From Flavobacterium rhamnosiphilum (GTDB lineage: Bacteria > Bacteroidota > Bacteroidia > Flavobacteriales > Flavobacteriaceae): 64,000 nucleotides of DNA. Positions within the stretch are counted from its first letter, which is position 1. Each line of letters opens with the position of its first letter. The stretch is taken from NCBI RefSeq assembly GCF_004349195.1, contig NZ_SMLG01000008.1:1-64000 (forward strand). The letters are read 5' to 3'. The translations under genes and the position numbers were made by a program. Below are positions 52,814 to 61,731 of this stretch, one piece after another. The notes beneath the pieces are model-generated. The model ran no database searches and was not told where the DNA came from. It worked only from the letters and a program-made list of their open reading frames with translations.

Positions 52814-54001
52814 ATGAAGTTAAATTACCTACTAGGTCTTTTTCTGTTTCCCCTTTTTACTTTGAATGCACAAAGCATTTCAACAGAATTAGTAGAATAC
52901 CAGGTTTTAAGAGAACCAAAAATTAGTATCGACGCCAATTCACGTCAGTATTCAGTAACAGTTACTTCACCTTACAACTTGACGAGTGATGAAGTTTATG
53001 CCCAATCTAAAGTTGATTTTCAAACCGAATTAAAGAATTTTGATAAGGTAACTACGGATAGCCAAAACGAGTTTAAACAAAAACTAGCAGATTACGATGC
53101 TGATGTAGCAAAAGCCAGTGCTAAATATAAATCAGAGTCTGAAGAATTTAAAAAGCTTACTTTATTAGAGCGTTTAACGCTACAGGATAAAAATCAAAAT
53201 CCTAAACTTGTTCTTCCAAACAGACCGCTTTATGTAGCGCCACTAAAACCGGTTTATCACGAACCAAACCTTCAAAACTTTGTTATTATTGATAATAATG
53301 TTTTAGCTTCTCAGGTAAACATTGACGGTTTTACTAAAGACGGAAATTATTTGACTATTTTATTAGACATCAAAAAAACTAATTTTCAGGATAATTCAGG
53401 ACAAACGTATGCCAATCAGCCTACAACACTTATTGTAAAACAAAATGGGCAAGAAAAAATAAATAAAATCTTTTTCCAGGAATATAAATACATTAGTTCG
53501 TCTCCAACAAACAACATCAATAAACCTCACGAAGAACAACAACATTTGAGAAAAGTCGTAGCTTTTATCAATGATTATTTAAATGAAACATTTGCTTTTA
53601 AAACAATCCGATATAGTGTAAGACTTCAGAGAGTTAAAAACAAAGGGCAATATGATGATTTGGAAAAAGCAGATATTTATGTTTCAACTAATTTAAAAAA
53701 ATTAAGCCCTGAAAATCCGCAAATTAATGCCGTAGCTTTTACCGGAATGCAAAAAGGAATTGATATTTGGAGAGAAACCTTAACTAAGATTGATTTTAAA
53801 GATCCAAAAACCGATTTTAACGCAAAAATTGCAAAGTTTATTTACTTTAATTTAATGAATTTAAATTTGGCATTAGATAAAAAAACTGAAGCAGAAAAAG
53901 TACTTAATGAAATGCAGGAAAATTTAATTTACATCAAGTTAAATTCAAGCGAGGAAACCGAATTAAAAGCCATCGAAAAGCAAATTTATAAAACGACTTA
54001 A
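52814..54001 (+). CDS. Secreted hypothetical protein, first of a pair
   Basis: A 395-residue protein. The start at 52814 gives a clean signal peptide (MKLNYLLGLFLFPLFTLNAQS); the longer frame from 52754 adds unsupported residues. The mature part has alternating beta-like and coiled regions, with KPVYHEPNLQNFVIIDNNVL and a tetratricopeptide-like C-terminus (NLALDKKTEAEKVLNEMQENL). No family is recognised. It is 11 bases upstream of the second secreted gene; both lie between the 305 bp direct repeats. Confidence 0.75.
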   Translation: MKLNYLLGLFLFPLFTLNAQSISTELVEYQVLREPKISIDANSRQYSVTVTSPYNLTSDEVYAQSKVDFQTELKNFDKVTTDSQNEFKQKLADYDADVAKASAKYKSESEEFKKLTLLERLTLQDKNQNPKLVLPNRPLYVAPLKPVYHEPNLQNFVIIDNNVLASQVNIDGFTKDGNYLTILLDIKKTNFQDNSGQTYANQPTTLIVKQNGQEKINKIFFQEYKYISSSPTNNINKPHEEQQHLRKVVAFINDYLNETFAFKTIRYSVRLQRVKNKGQYDDLEKADIYVSTNLKKLSPENPQINAVAFTGMQKGIDIWRETLTKIDFKDPKTDFNAKIAKFIYFNLMNLNLALDKKTEAEKVLNEMQENLIYIKLNSSEETELKAIEKQIYKTT

Positions 54002-54012
54002 AAACTAATAGT

Positions 54013-55422
54013 ATGAGAACAAAAATACTTGCACTCCTTTTTTTACTGCTAAACCATTCTGGATTTAGCCAGATTAATAAAGAATACGGAACTAAATTTG
54101 ACTACGATGCACGAGAAATAGATTTTAAAGTAGTTTTGGTTGATAACTACAATCATTATATGTCTTCTATAATAAATGTGGACGGCGGAATGCAGTCAAG
54201 CAACAAAATTATTATTAGAAAATTTGATCAAAAAAATCAGTTAGTTGAGACCTTTACAGAAGAATTTCCATATAAAGACTCATTTACGCTTCATAATTAT
54301 GTTGCAAGTTATGAGGTTGGAAAAGAGAAGCTTATAATTTTAACGGATTGTTATTCAAATAAAACAAAAAAGAAAGAAATTCATCAAATTACATTTGATA
54401 AAAAAACGGGTTTATTTGATAAAAAAGTAATCGCTGAATATACTTTTGAAAGCCTTTCAAAATCTGGAACTACTTATGCAATGGTTTCACAAAACAAAAA
54501 CTATTTCGGAATTGTTTACAGTAAATTTGCAAATAAGAAAATTGCAGAAGAACATCAATGTACCATTATAGATGGAAGAACAGGAGATTTACTTTGGCAA
54601 AAAGACGTTTCCTTTCCGTTATTATCATTTACAGACGATGTAGTTTTAAGTGATAGCGGAAAAGTGATTTTCGTCAGAACTACTAAAGAAACCGGATCTC
54701 AAAACGTATTGGCCATAGCAGACGGAAATACTGTTGAAAACAAAGATTTTGGTAAAGAAGATGTGAAGATTAAGAAACCGCTTTCTTTTTCAGTAGGTCC
54801 CAACGAGTATCTGATCGCATTTAATAATTATGCACACGGAATAAATCGCGGAGAATTTGATAAAGTTCTTGTTTATGATGTAAATGCAGGTACGGTCTTG
54901 AAAAATAATCCTATAGAAAGTTTAAGAAATATTAAGGATTTAAAGAAAGTTAATTTCAATACTCTGTCTATACAAAATGATGAAATTAACTTATTTGTTG
55001 ACTGTGACTTTCAAAGCGGAACAAAACCGGATCCTACCTTTCCAAATTCTACATTCAAAGTTCCGGAATATTCAAACGGTTACCCAAGTCTGCTAATATT
55101 TAATATGAATGGGGAACTGACAAGAACTGTAGATTATAAGGTACGACCAACCAGAGAAGGTTATAAATCAATTGGTGTGCAAAATATTAAAGGGAATTAT
55201 TTTCTAAATACACATGTAAACGGACAATATGAAGTTCCTGGAATTTACCGATTAAATAACGGTTCGATTGACAACAATCTTAAAATAAAATCTTTAGATG
55301 ATGATGGAACAATAATTACAGGTTTTGTGAATTATTTACCAGAAGCTAAAAGATTAATTTTGGCGAAAACAGAAGGCAATAAACAAATGGTTTTTATCAA
55401 TCTTTTGAATATTCAGCTGTAA
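54013..55422 (+). CDS. Secreted hypothetical protein, second of a pair
   Basis: A 469-residue protein with a signal peptide (MRTKILALLFLLLNHSGFSQ). The mature part is made of repeated beta-strand units with ends like GRTGDLLWQKDVSF and GNTVENKDFGKEDV, which suggests a beta-propeller. No enzyme motif is seen. It directly follows the first secreted gene and is probably cotranscribed with it. A good terminator follows, then repeat copy B. Confidence 0.75.
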   Translation: MRTKILALLFLLLNHSGFSQINKEYGTKFDYDAREIDFKVVLVDNYNHYMSSIINVDGGMQSSNKIIIRKFDQKNQLVETFTEEFPYKDSFTLHNYVASYEVGKEKLIILTDCYSNKTKKKEIHQITFDKKTGLFDKKVIAEYTFESLSKSGTTYAMVSQNKNYFGIVYSKFANKKIAEEHQCTIIDGRTGDLLWQKDVSFPLLSFTDDVVLSDSGKVIFVRTTKETGSQNVLAIADGNTVENKDFGKEDVKIKKPLSFSVGPNEYLIAFNNYAHGINRGEFDKVLVYDVNAGTVLKNNPIESLRNIKDLKKVNFNTLSIQNDEINLFVDCDFQSGTKPDPTFPNSTFKVPEYSNGYPSLLIFNMNGELTRTVDYKVRPTREGYKSIGVQNIKGNYFLNTHVNGQYEVPGIYRLNNGSIDNNLKIKSLDDDGTIITGFVNYLPEAKRLILAKTEGNKQMVFINLLNIQL

Positions 55423-55457
55423 AAAGTTAACTCAAAATAAAATTACTTTTATAATAG

Positions 55458-55490
55458 AAAGGCACTTGTTTACAGCAAGTGCCTTTTTTT
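55458..55490 (+). terminator. Rho-independent terminator
   Basis: Stem GGCACTTG/CAAGTGCC (55461-55468 and 55476-55483), flanked by AAA and a T run. It ends the secreted-protein pair. Confidence 0.9.
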
Positions 55491-55560
55491 ATATTTATGC
55501 TTTCTGGCAAGACAGTAATTACTTTGAAGTACCGCTGGTGCGGGTATCTCCCCAGCTCTC

Positions 55561-55866
55561 TGAGGTGTTCGTTGCGTGGGCTAGGCAAAGTCTCCCGCCT
55601 TTGATCTCTCGAGTAAAATAAGTTAGGTTTACTTCTTGATATGTTTGGATTTTTTGATAACTTGATCTAATAGCCGTGTTGCAAATGTTTGTTTTACTGC
55701 TATGAGTGAAAATTGGGACTCGTTGCAACGAGCACTAGGAGTTTGTTGTCTGTCCTTCCAACACTTTTAATTAAACTTAAGACAGTTTGTAAGCAAGTAG
55801 AGTTATAAGGCTAAACTGAAAGTTTTATATATATGGGTTTATTAATGAACTGAAAATAAGGAAAAT
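55561..55866 (+). repeat. 305 bp direct repeat, copy B
   Basis: Same orientation as copy A (52151-52457), with about 15 differences. Here the central GCAACGAGC forms the better palindrome (CTCGTTGCAACGAG). It lies between the secreted pair and the DoxX-like gene. Confidence 0.85.
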
Positions 55867-55936
55867 AACAACAACCAGCTTAAATCTGGCCAAATAGTAA
55901 TGACAATCGTATCAAATCACAAAAAAATCAATAACT

Positions 55937-56326
55937 ATGAAAATTTTTAACAATACTTTTTTACTTCGCCTGGCAGTTGCGATTATTCTCTTTATGCATA
56001 GTGTGCCAGGAATGTTTAACAACGGAGTAAATACTTTTGGGACTTTGTATTTAGACCAAATTGGTTTTGCTCCCTTTGGAATATTTCTGGCTTGGACTAT
56101 TAAATTATCACACTTGGTGGCTGCTTTATGTTTATTATTTGGAAAATATGTAAAATTGACATCTTTAGTTACAATTTTAGTATTGATAACAGGTATTATT
56201 TTAATCCACTTCAAAGAAGGGTGGTATGTTGTAGGCGGTGGAAGAAATGGTGTAGAATTTAATTTCTTGCTGATATTCGCATTGTTGGCTATTATGTTTC
56301 CAAATGGGTTAAAAAAAGCAGCTTAA
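55937..56326 (+). CDS. DoxX-like membrane protein
   Basis: A 129-residue protein with four membrane helices: LLRLAVAIILFMHSVPGMF, FGIFLAWTIKLSHLVAALCL, LTSLVTILVLITGIILIHF and FNFLLIFALLAIMF. The pattern and size fit the DoxX/SURF4-like family. The function is not set, though some members take part in thiol redox or in sulfur metabolism. It lies after repeat copy B. Confidence 0.75.
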   Translation: MKIFNNTFLLRLAVAIILFMHSVPGMFNNGVNTFGTLYLDQIGFAPFGIFLAWTIKLSHLVAALCLLFGKYVKLTSLVTILVLITGIILIHFKEGWYVVGGGRNGVEFNFLLIFALLAIMFPNGLKKAA

Positions 56327-56335
56327 CGACGGCAC

Positions 56336-56378
56336 ATAAAGCATAGATAAAGCATAGATAGTGTATGGATAGTGTATG
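56336..56378 (+). repeat. Short tandem repeats
   Basis: Two copies of AAAGCATAGAT are followed by two copies of AGTGTATG(GAT) just after the DoxX-like stop. Slippage-type repeats without a gene. Confidence 0.6.
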
Positions 56379-56442
56379 AAAAGCTGGAAGTTGTCTTTAG
56401 AAGCTAATAACCCATCTCAAATCATTAAGTTTTTAACGCTAA

Positions 56443-56524
56443 CTTCTTCAAATCCATGTAAAAAATGGTTCGTAAACAGGTTCGTAAGGACCACAAAAAA
56501 CTCCTTAAGAAATTAAGGAGTTTT
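56443..56524 (+). repeat. Module-boundary repeat, copy R2, with hairpin
   Basis: Best-preserved copy. The core (56443-56492) ends GGTTCGTAAGGACC; a hairpin AAACTCCTTAAgAAATTAAGGAG follows with a T run, able to terminate. The same core is seen at 52091, 59356 and 60291. The gap 56525-56698 holds a CGGGTACAGATTG snippet and no gene. Confidence 0.8.
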
Positions 56525-56698
56525 CCTTTTTATGTCTTTTTTTGAGATTATACTCTTACCTGTTACGGGTACAGATTGCAAATCCGCAATCGGGTTAATT
56601 ATTCAGAAGTACATAAGGAACGGTAGAATAAGTGATGAAGAAGAAAAATATCCTTAAAATGAAACTTTTTGATTCATTCAAGATTGATAGGTTCATAG

Positions 56699-57616
56699 TT
56701 AATCAATAATGTCTCGCTTAGCTTCTTGTGTTTGTTTTATAGGTATGCCTGCCAGTTCAGAGATGGTGGCTTCGATCATTTGTGACATACTATTTAGTGC
56801 GAGATCATTCGGTTCAGTGCCAAATGGTTCTTCGATTTCATCGGCAATGGCCTCAAAAGCAACAAAAGTATAAGCAATAAAGGCAACGAGAAAAGGAGTG
56901 AGCCATTGCAGGCTGTCTACCAATCCAAAAGGCAATAAAAAACAGTATATGTAAACCGTTCGGTGCAATAAAACACGGTAGGTATAGGGTATAGGTGTAG
57001 ATGCAATTCTTTCGCAGCCTCCTACTATGTCGGTTAGTGCATCGAGATTTTCATCAAAGCGTGCCTGCTGAATAGAATCGATTATATTTTCATGTTTGGC
57101 TTTTTGTATCCATTCAGCCATAAGTTTGGTAAGCATAATGGGTTTATATTGTGCCTGTGATACTATTTTGAACTGTCTTTCAGTAAGACGTATTTTTAAA
57201 TCATTTTCAGAATCAGTATTTCTTAATTGATGTTTTAGAGCGTAGGCAAAAGAGCGTAGCAAAGAAATAAACTCTATTTTGGATGAATCATCTATTTTTG
57301 AATCTGTTAAAGTTAAGGTCTGCCGTGCTAATGATCGGGTATGGTTTAATAAAGCTCCCCAGAGTTTTCGCCCTTCCCAAAATCGCTCATAGCTAACATT
57401 GTTGCGAAAGCCAAGAAATAATGCCAGTACAAAACCAAATAAAGTTAATGGCGCCGGATTAAGAGGAATTTTAAACGAAAAAATATTTCCATGAAAATAT
57501 ACGATGACTAAAGATAAAATAAACAATAAAATCAGACGGGGCAACAATTGGGGTAGGACTGAACCATGCCAGACAAAAAGCATTTTAAACCAGTTTTCTT
57601 TATTTTTTATTATCAT
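56699..57616 (-). CDS. Bestrophin-family chloride-channel-like protein
   Basis: A 305-residue membrane protein (bestrophin/UPF0187). It has a hydrophobic start (LPRLILLFILSLVIVYF), the family motif LALFLGFRNNVSYERFWEGRKLWG, and the late segment PFLVAFIAYTFVAFEAIADEIEEPFGTEPNDL. Bacterial members form ion-conducting pentamers. It follows the FAD monooxygenase gene on the same strand by 100 bases. Confidence 0.92.
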   Translation of the reverse strand: MIIKNKENWFKMLFVWHGSVLPQLLPRLILLFILSLVIVYFHGNIFSFKIPLNPAPLTLFGFVLALFLGFRNNVSYERFWEGRKLWGALLNHTRSLARQTLTLTDSKIDDSSKIEFISLLRSFAYALKHQLRNTDSENDLKIRLTERQFKIVSQAQYKPIMLTKLMAEWIQKAKHENIIDSIQQARFDENLDALTDIVGGCERIASTPIPYTYRVLLHRTVYIYCFLLPFGLVDSLQWLTPFLVAFIAYTFVAFEAIADEIEEPFGTEPNDLALNSMSQMIEATISELAGIPIKQTQEAKRDIID

Positions 57617-57716
57617 AATTTATTGAAATAAATCCCTTAAAAATATACACTTTATCAATACAAATATAAAAATTCGATTTGTTAACCAACGATTTAAGTT
57701 TAGTTAAAGCACCTTG

Positions 57717-59165
57717 TTATGCGTCTTTTTTCTTTAAACATCGTCCTCTTGGCTCATCACCCTCATGAAGCACAATTTCGGAATGAAGGAACTGTGCGGC
57801 TTCTGCTGAATCTTTCACTTTGGTAGCACTTCGTTCTAACATTTCTGATTCAAACTCAGTTAATACACTTTCCCTCACTCCAGCTTTTCTCCATTGAGAT
57901 GCAGCTCTACATCCCCTTGAGATTCCCCGAGCCAGTGTTAGTGCATCCAGCAGAGCTTGATTTGCCCCCTGTCCTTTGAATGGACTCATTGGGTGAGCCG
58001 CATCTCCAATAAGAGTCACTTGACCCATTTTCTCCAACAATTCTGACTCGAGTAATTCCCGGTCATACACGGGATAACCAGAAATCTGAGCTTTCAGGGT
58101 CGCCGCTAAAATTTGAGGAATGGGATCGTGCCACTGAGTTCTGCGACACGCTTCTTCCTTGAGTGCTTGAGGTCCTTGAGCACTTAACGCCTTAGCCTCT
58201 TCTTCTGGCATTGGGAAGCTAAGTTGCCACATCACCGAATCTGAAGTATAAGGCATCATGTAGATCCGCTCATTGCCATTGGCGGTTTGAAATACAGTGG
58301 CCGAGTCCAATAAAGAACTATTAACACCTTCGAGAGCGTTCAAAGGACAAATACCCAATATCACAATACAACCTAGGTAACGTAAAGGGGTAATATCCTC
58401 ACTAATCAGCAATCTCCGCACCGAACTACGAATACCATCGGCTCCAACTACGAGATCCGCTTTGGCATTCTTGATTTTCCCGTCCACTTGAAAGCTTAAA
58501 TCAACACCTTCATTCTCACATGCCGCAAAATCTACTAACTGGTGTCCCCACTGTACCGCATCATGTCCGCCGAGTTGCTCCAGTAGCGCTAAGCGCAAAG
58601 ATTGCCGTGCGATATGCACATTTGTACGTTTCGAAGACGTTTTCTTATCTGACTGTATCCATTTTCTGACTCCCCATTCACCGATCACTTTTCCTTCTGT
58701 AGTATGCACTAAATGTCTTGTTGAAATCACTCCTTCTTTCAATGAGAAAATGCCCAATCCCTCGATCGCTTTACTAGCTTGTTGCAATGTGAGTCCATAG
58801 CCCTGAGATCTGGCTTCGAAATTATTATCTCGCTCATAAAGGGTAAAGGGGATTCCGCGGTGTAAACAAGCCACAGCTAGAGCCACTCCGCCTATACCAC
58901 CGCCAATAATAGCAACGTGTGGGTAGTTTTTTTTATCAGCTACAGGAGGACTGGCAGAATGGATTAACCCGGATCCGGAACATTTTAAGCAGGAGTGAAG
59001 GTGGCCCTTAGGACGAACTGGAGCTGTCCCTTCGCCTTTCATTTTTTCAAATTGATCGAATGCCATCTGGTAGCGGAGTCGTACTTTCTTGGTTAGCCCT
59101 CTACTTTTCTTGCCGCGTCCCTGACATTCTAAGCACATAGTCCAGCTTACATCTTCATTTTTCAC
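57717..59165 (-). CDS. FAD monooxygenase with N-terminal zinc-ribbon motifs
   Basis: A 482-residue class A flavoprotein monooxygenase with an extra N-terminus. Residues 10-68 hold CLECQGRG and CLKCSGSG, the CxxCxGxG zinc pattern of DnaJ. Then come the FAD Rossmann motif AIIGGGIGGVALAVA, the DG motif VVGADGIRSSVRR and the GD motif LIGDAAHPMSPFKGQGANQA. It would hydroxylate an aromatic or related substrate with NAD(P)H and oxygen. The base composition is visibly less A/T-rich than its neighbours, which suggests transfer. A 3' end remnant like it lies at 40488. Confidence 0.88.
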   Translation of the reverse strand: MKNEDVSWTMCLECQGRGKKSRGLTKKVRLRYQMAFDQFEKMKGEGTAPVRPKGHLHSCLKCSGSGLIHSASPPVADKKNYPHVAIIGGGIGGVALAVACLHRGIPFTLYERDNNFEARSQGYGLTLQQASKAIEGLGIFSLKEGVISTRHLVHTTEGKVIGEWGVRKWIQSDKKTSSKRTNVHIARQSLRLALLEQLGGHDAVQWGHQLVDFAACENEGVDLSFQVDGKIKNAKADLVVGADGIRSSVRRLLISEDITPLRYLGCIVILGICPLNALEGVNSSLLDSATVFQTANGNERIYMMPYTSDSVMWQLSFPMPEEEAKALSAQGPQALKEEACRRTQWHDPIPQILAATLKAQISGYPVYDRELLESELLEKMGQVTLIGDAAHPMSPFKGQGANQALLDALTLARGISRGCRAASQWRKAGVRESVLTEFESEMLERSATKVKDSAEAAQFLHSEIVLHEGDEPRGRCLKKKDA

Positions 59166-59355
59166 TTTCTCTTTATTTAACTAATGCTGGTCCTAATTAT
59201 TAACTGTTATATAATTTAACGTGAGAAATTTATATTTTTCAGCGTTTTTGCCGCTTGTGGCAGTTGCGTAACTTTAAGACAAAAGATTAGCAGCGCAAAA
59301 CTACTTTTTTCAAATTGAAATAGAAAGGATTTTCCAGAGCTATTTTATTGAAATT

Positions 59356-59440
59356 TTCTTCAAATCCTGCAAAAAAATGATCGTAAACAGGTTCGTAAGA
59401 ACCACAAGATAAACTCCATTAGAAATAATGAAGTTTTTTT
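59356..59440 (+). repeat. Module-boundary repeat, copy R3, with hairpin
   Basis: The core ends GGTTCGTAAGAACC and is followed by AAACTCCATTAGAAATAATG, which pairs imperfectly with AAGTT and a T run. Same orientation as R1, R2 and R4. The remaining gaps 59166-59355 and 59441-59568 show no gene. Confidence 0.75.
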
Positions 59441-59568
59441 ATTTCTGATAGATTATTAGATGTAAGCGTCAAAAAAAATTACCATAAAAATTAAAGGTTT
59501 CTTAAATTGATTTGAATGCATTTTTACTTATCGTAAATTAGCAATACGATAACTTAAATATGCAAACC

Positions 59569-60015
59569 ATGAAAAGGAAAATCACTTTTATAGCATTATT
59601 ATTGGGTTTTGTACTATCGACCAATGCTCAAAAGAAAATAAAAATCACTGAATTACCAGAAGCAGCACAGGAATTTCTGCAAAAATATTTTAGTCATACA
59701 TCCGTTAATATCGCCAAGAAAGATGCGGAACACGGTGAAAAAGGATATGAAGTCAAGCTTAAAGATGGTACCGAAGTAGAATTTTGGAAAGACGGTTCCT
59801 ACCGTGAGGTAGATGGCGGCGACAAACCCATACCAACCGCATTCATTCCTGCATCAGTCAAAGATTACGTGGCAAAAAATTATCCGAATGAAAAAATCAC
59901 GCACATTGATTATGGACACAAAGATCTCGATGTTGATTTAACAAACGATATTGATCTGGAATTTACCAAGGAAGGGAAAATTTTAAAAGGGAAAAAAAAC
60001 AAAAAAGAAAAATGA
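59569..60015 (+). CDS. Periplasmic PepSY-like protein
   Basis: A 148-residue protein with a signal peptide (MKRKITFIALLLGFVLSTNAQ). Two PepSY-like repeats follow: ITELPEAAQEFLQKYFSH with YEVKLKDGTEVEFWKDG, and IPASVKDYVAKNYPNEK with LDVDLTNDIDLEFTKEG. The family (DUF2874/PepSY-like) is common in Bacteroidota and of unknown role. The ATG at 59569 was preferred, though one at 59560 is possible. The tail is lysine-rich. Confidence 0.85.
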   Translation: MKRKITFIALLLGFVLSTNAQKKIKITELPEAAQEFLQKYFSHTSVNIAKKDAEHGEKGYEVKLKDGTEVEFWKDGSYREVDGGDKPIPTAFIPASVKDYVAKNYPNEKITHIDYGHKDLDVDLTNDIDLEFTKEGKILKGKKNKKEK

Positions 60016-60041
60016 TGCTGCTGTTGCAAATGACAAACTCT

Positions 60042-60236
60042 ATTCTTAACCCGTTGGGTGTAATTATTCAAAACGTCAGTTCGAGTGTTTTTTGTGGAGT
60101 AAAACGGAACAAAAAATGTATCGAGAACCGTTTTTAATTCAAAATTTTCTTGTTCTCGATACAATTTTCTAACGAAAATCACTCGAACTGACGAAAATTA
60201 TAATTAAAAACTAATTACACCCAACGGGTTATTCTT
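60042..60236. mobile_element. MITE-like element with 6 bp target duplication
   Basis: The element is 60048-60230. It has perfect 19 bp terminal inverted repeats (AACCCGTTGGGTGTAATTA) and is flanked by ATTCTT on both sides (60042-60047 and 60231-60236), as expected for target-site duplication. Two inner perfect inverted repeats (CGTCAGTTCGAGTG; TGTATCGAGAAC) nest inside, so the whole can form a long hairpin. It encodes no transposase. A truncated relative lies at 40354-40473. Confidence 0.88.
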
Positions 60237-60290
60237 AATTCATTATGTAGCTGTAAATACAATTTGAAAGTGATTATTTTAAAGGTGGTT

Positions 60291-60372
60291 TCTTCGAATC
60301 TTAAAAAAAATGGTTCGTAAGTGGTTCCATATGAATCACAAAAAACTCGATTAGAAATAATAGAGTTTTTTA
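60291..60372 (+). repeat. Module-boundary repeat, copy R4, with hairpin
   Basis: The most diverged copy (TTCTTCGAATC, then ATGGTTCGTAAGTGGTTCC), followed by AAACTCGATTA pairing with TAATAGAGTTT around GAAA, and a T run. It lies between the MITE-like element and the kinase gene and may also end transcripts from the minus-strand kinase gene. Confidence 0.7.
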
Positions 60373-60394
60373 TGCCTTATGTTTTATACCTCTT

Positions 60395-61729
60395 TTAATT
60401 ATCAACCAAACAAATCACAAAAGTGGTTTTTCCTTCGTCATTTCTGTACGCCAGATAACCTCCGTGAGCTTCCACAATGCTTTTGGACAGCGTCAATCCA
60501 ATTCCGGCACCTTCATTCCGGGTGGTAAAAAACGGCAGGAATATTTTGTTTTCTATTTCTTCTTCTATGCCTTTCCCATTATCGGTAATCGTGATAAAAG
60601 TTCTCTTTTCTTTGACTTCCGCCGAAATAACAATCTCTTTCTTTACAGTATCTTTCAAAGCATAAATGCAATTCGTAAGAAGATTAATCAATACCTGTTC
60701 CATTTGTTGCGGGTCAATATTTAGCCGACGGTCGAAAGCAATCGTGTTTACGACTTCTATTTGTTCTTTCTTGAATAGGGTTGACATAATTTGCAAACCG
60801 TTTTCAATCCATTGAAACAATTCTATTTTTTCTTTTTTCGGAGAAGGCAACATAGCGAGTTTTCGGTAACTTTCCACAAATTGCTGCAAATGGTCGCTTC
60901 GCCTTAACATCGTGGCAACACTACTTTTCATATCATCCAAATCTTCCGACGAAATGGTTTCCTGTTGAACCAATTCCTGTAGATTCTGGGAAAGTGACCG
61001 GATAGGAGTGATCGAATTCAAAAGCTCATGCGAAATCACCTTCATCAAATTGATCCACGCTTCTTTCTCTTTTTTCTCGATTACATTTTGAATCGAATCG
61101 AGCAAAACAACAAAATAGTCCCGATTGTAAATTTCACTCCTTGAAGTCTGCATCACAAATGTTTGTGTGTCTTGTTGATTAACACGTATCTCTAATGATG
61201 TTTTAATTTCCTGAAAATTCTGCTCCTCAATGATTTTAGATAAGGAAGGCAACTGATTTTTCAGATAATTCCATTTGGAAACTTTTGGTACATCAAAATG
61301 TTTGGAAAAATAATCATTCATCAAAAAGATATTCCAGTCATTTCCTTCCTTTTGCAGAATAATAATACCTGATTCGATATTGTTTAAAATAGAACGGTAA
61401 ATAATATCTTTTGAAACCTGCTCGTTTTCTTTGTTTTTTAGTGTTTCATACAACTTGAATAAGTTGGAATAATTTTGATAGGATTTATGCTTGGAAAAAT
61501 CCGATGTAAAATCATTTTGCAAAATCGAAGTTATTGTTCTGTCGTAAAGCAAAAAAGCATTTTTAACATAAAAATACATTTCTGCTAAAAGTAAGAAAGC
61601 TATAAAAAAAACAAATGCGGCTGTAAAAACCAATCCTTTTTGAAAAAGAAAGATGGAAATTCCAGTAGCGGAAAGAATAAAAATTAATCGGACAAAAAGA
61701 AGTTGGTAGGTTTTCCAGGATTTAAACAT
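60395..61729 (-). CDS. Membrane sensor histidine kinase (NtrY-like)
   Basis: A 444-residue kinase. Two membrane helices lie at the start (about residues 10-50), with almost no periplasmic loop between, so the signal is likely cytoplasmic or membranous. A PAS-like region follows at about residues 110-220. The H-box is VISHELLNSITPIRSL; the ATPase has NLLTNCIYALKD, DNGKGI and GAGIGLTLSK. It is two bases downstream of the response regulator gene and would phosphorylate it. Confidence 0.92.
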   Translation of the reverse strand: MFKSWKTYQLLFVRLIFILSATGISIFLFQKGLVFTAAFVFFIAFLLLAEMYFYVKNAFLLYDRTITSILQNDFTSDFSKHKSYQNYSNLFKLYETLKNKENEQVSKDIIYRSILNNIESGIIILQKEGNDWNIFLMNDYFSKHFDVPKVSKWNYLKNQLPSLSKIIEEQNFQEIKTSLEIRVNQQDTQTFVMQTSRSEIYNRDYFVVLLDSIQNVIEKKEKEAWINLMKVISHELLNSITPIRSLSQNLQELVQQETISSEDLDDMKSSVATMLRRSDHLQQFVESYRKLAMLPSPKKEKIELFQWIENGLQIMSTLFKKEQIEVVNTIAFDRRLNIDPQQMEQVLINLLTNCIYALKDTVKKEIVISAEVKEKRTFITITDNGKGIEEEIENKIFLPFFTTRNEGAGIGLTLSKSIVEAHGGYLAYRNDEGKTTFVICLVDN

Positions 61730-61731
61730 AT

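Noticed and set aside
59910-60182. Minus-strand ORF of 90 codons
   Set aside because: It spans the end of the PepSY-like gene and most of the MITE-like element. It has no domain or signal.
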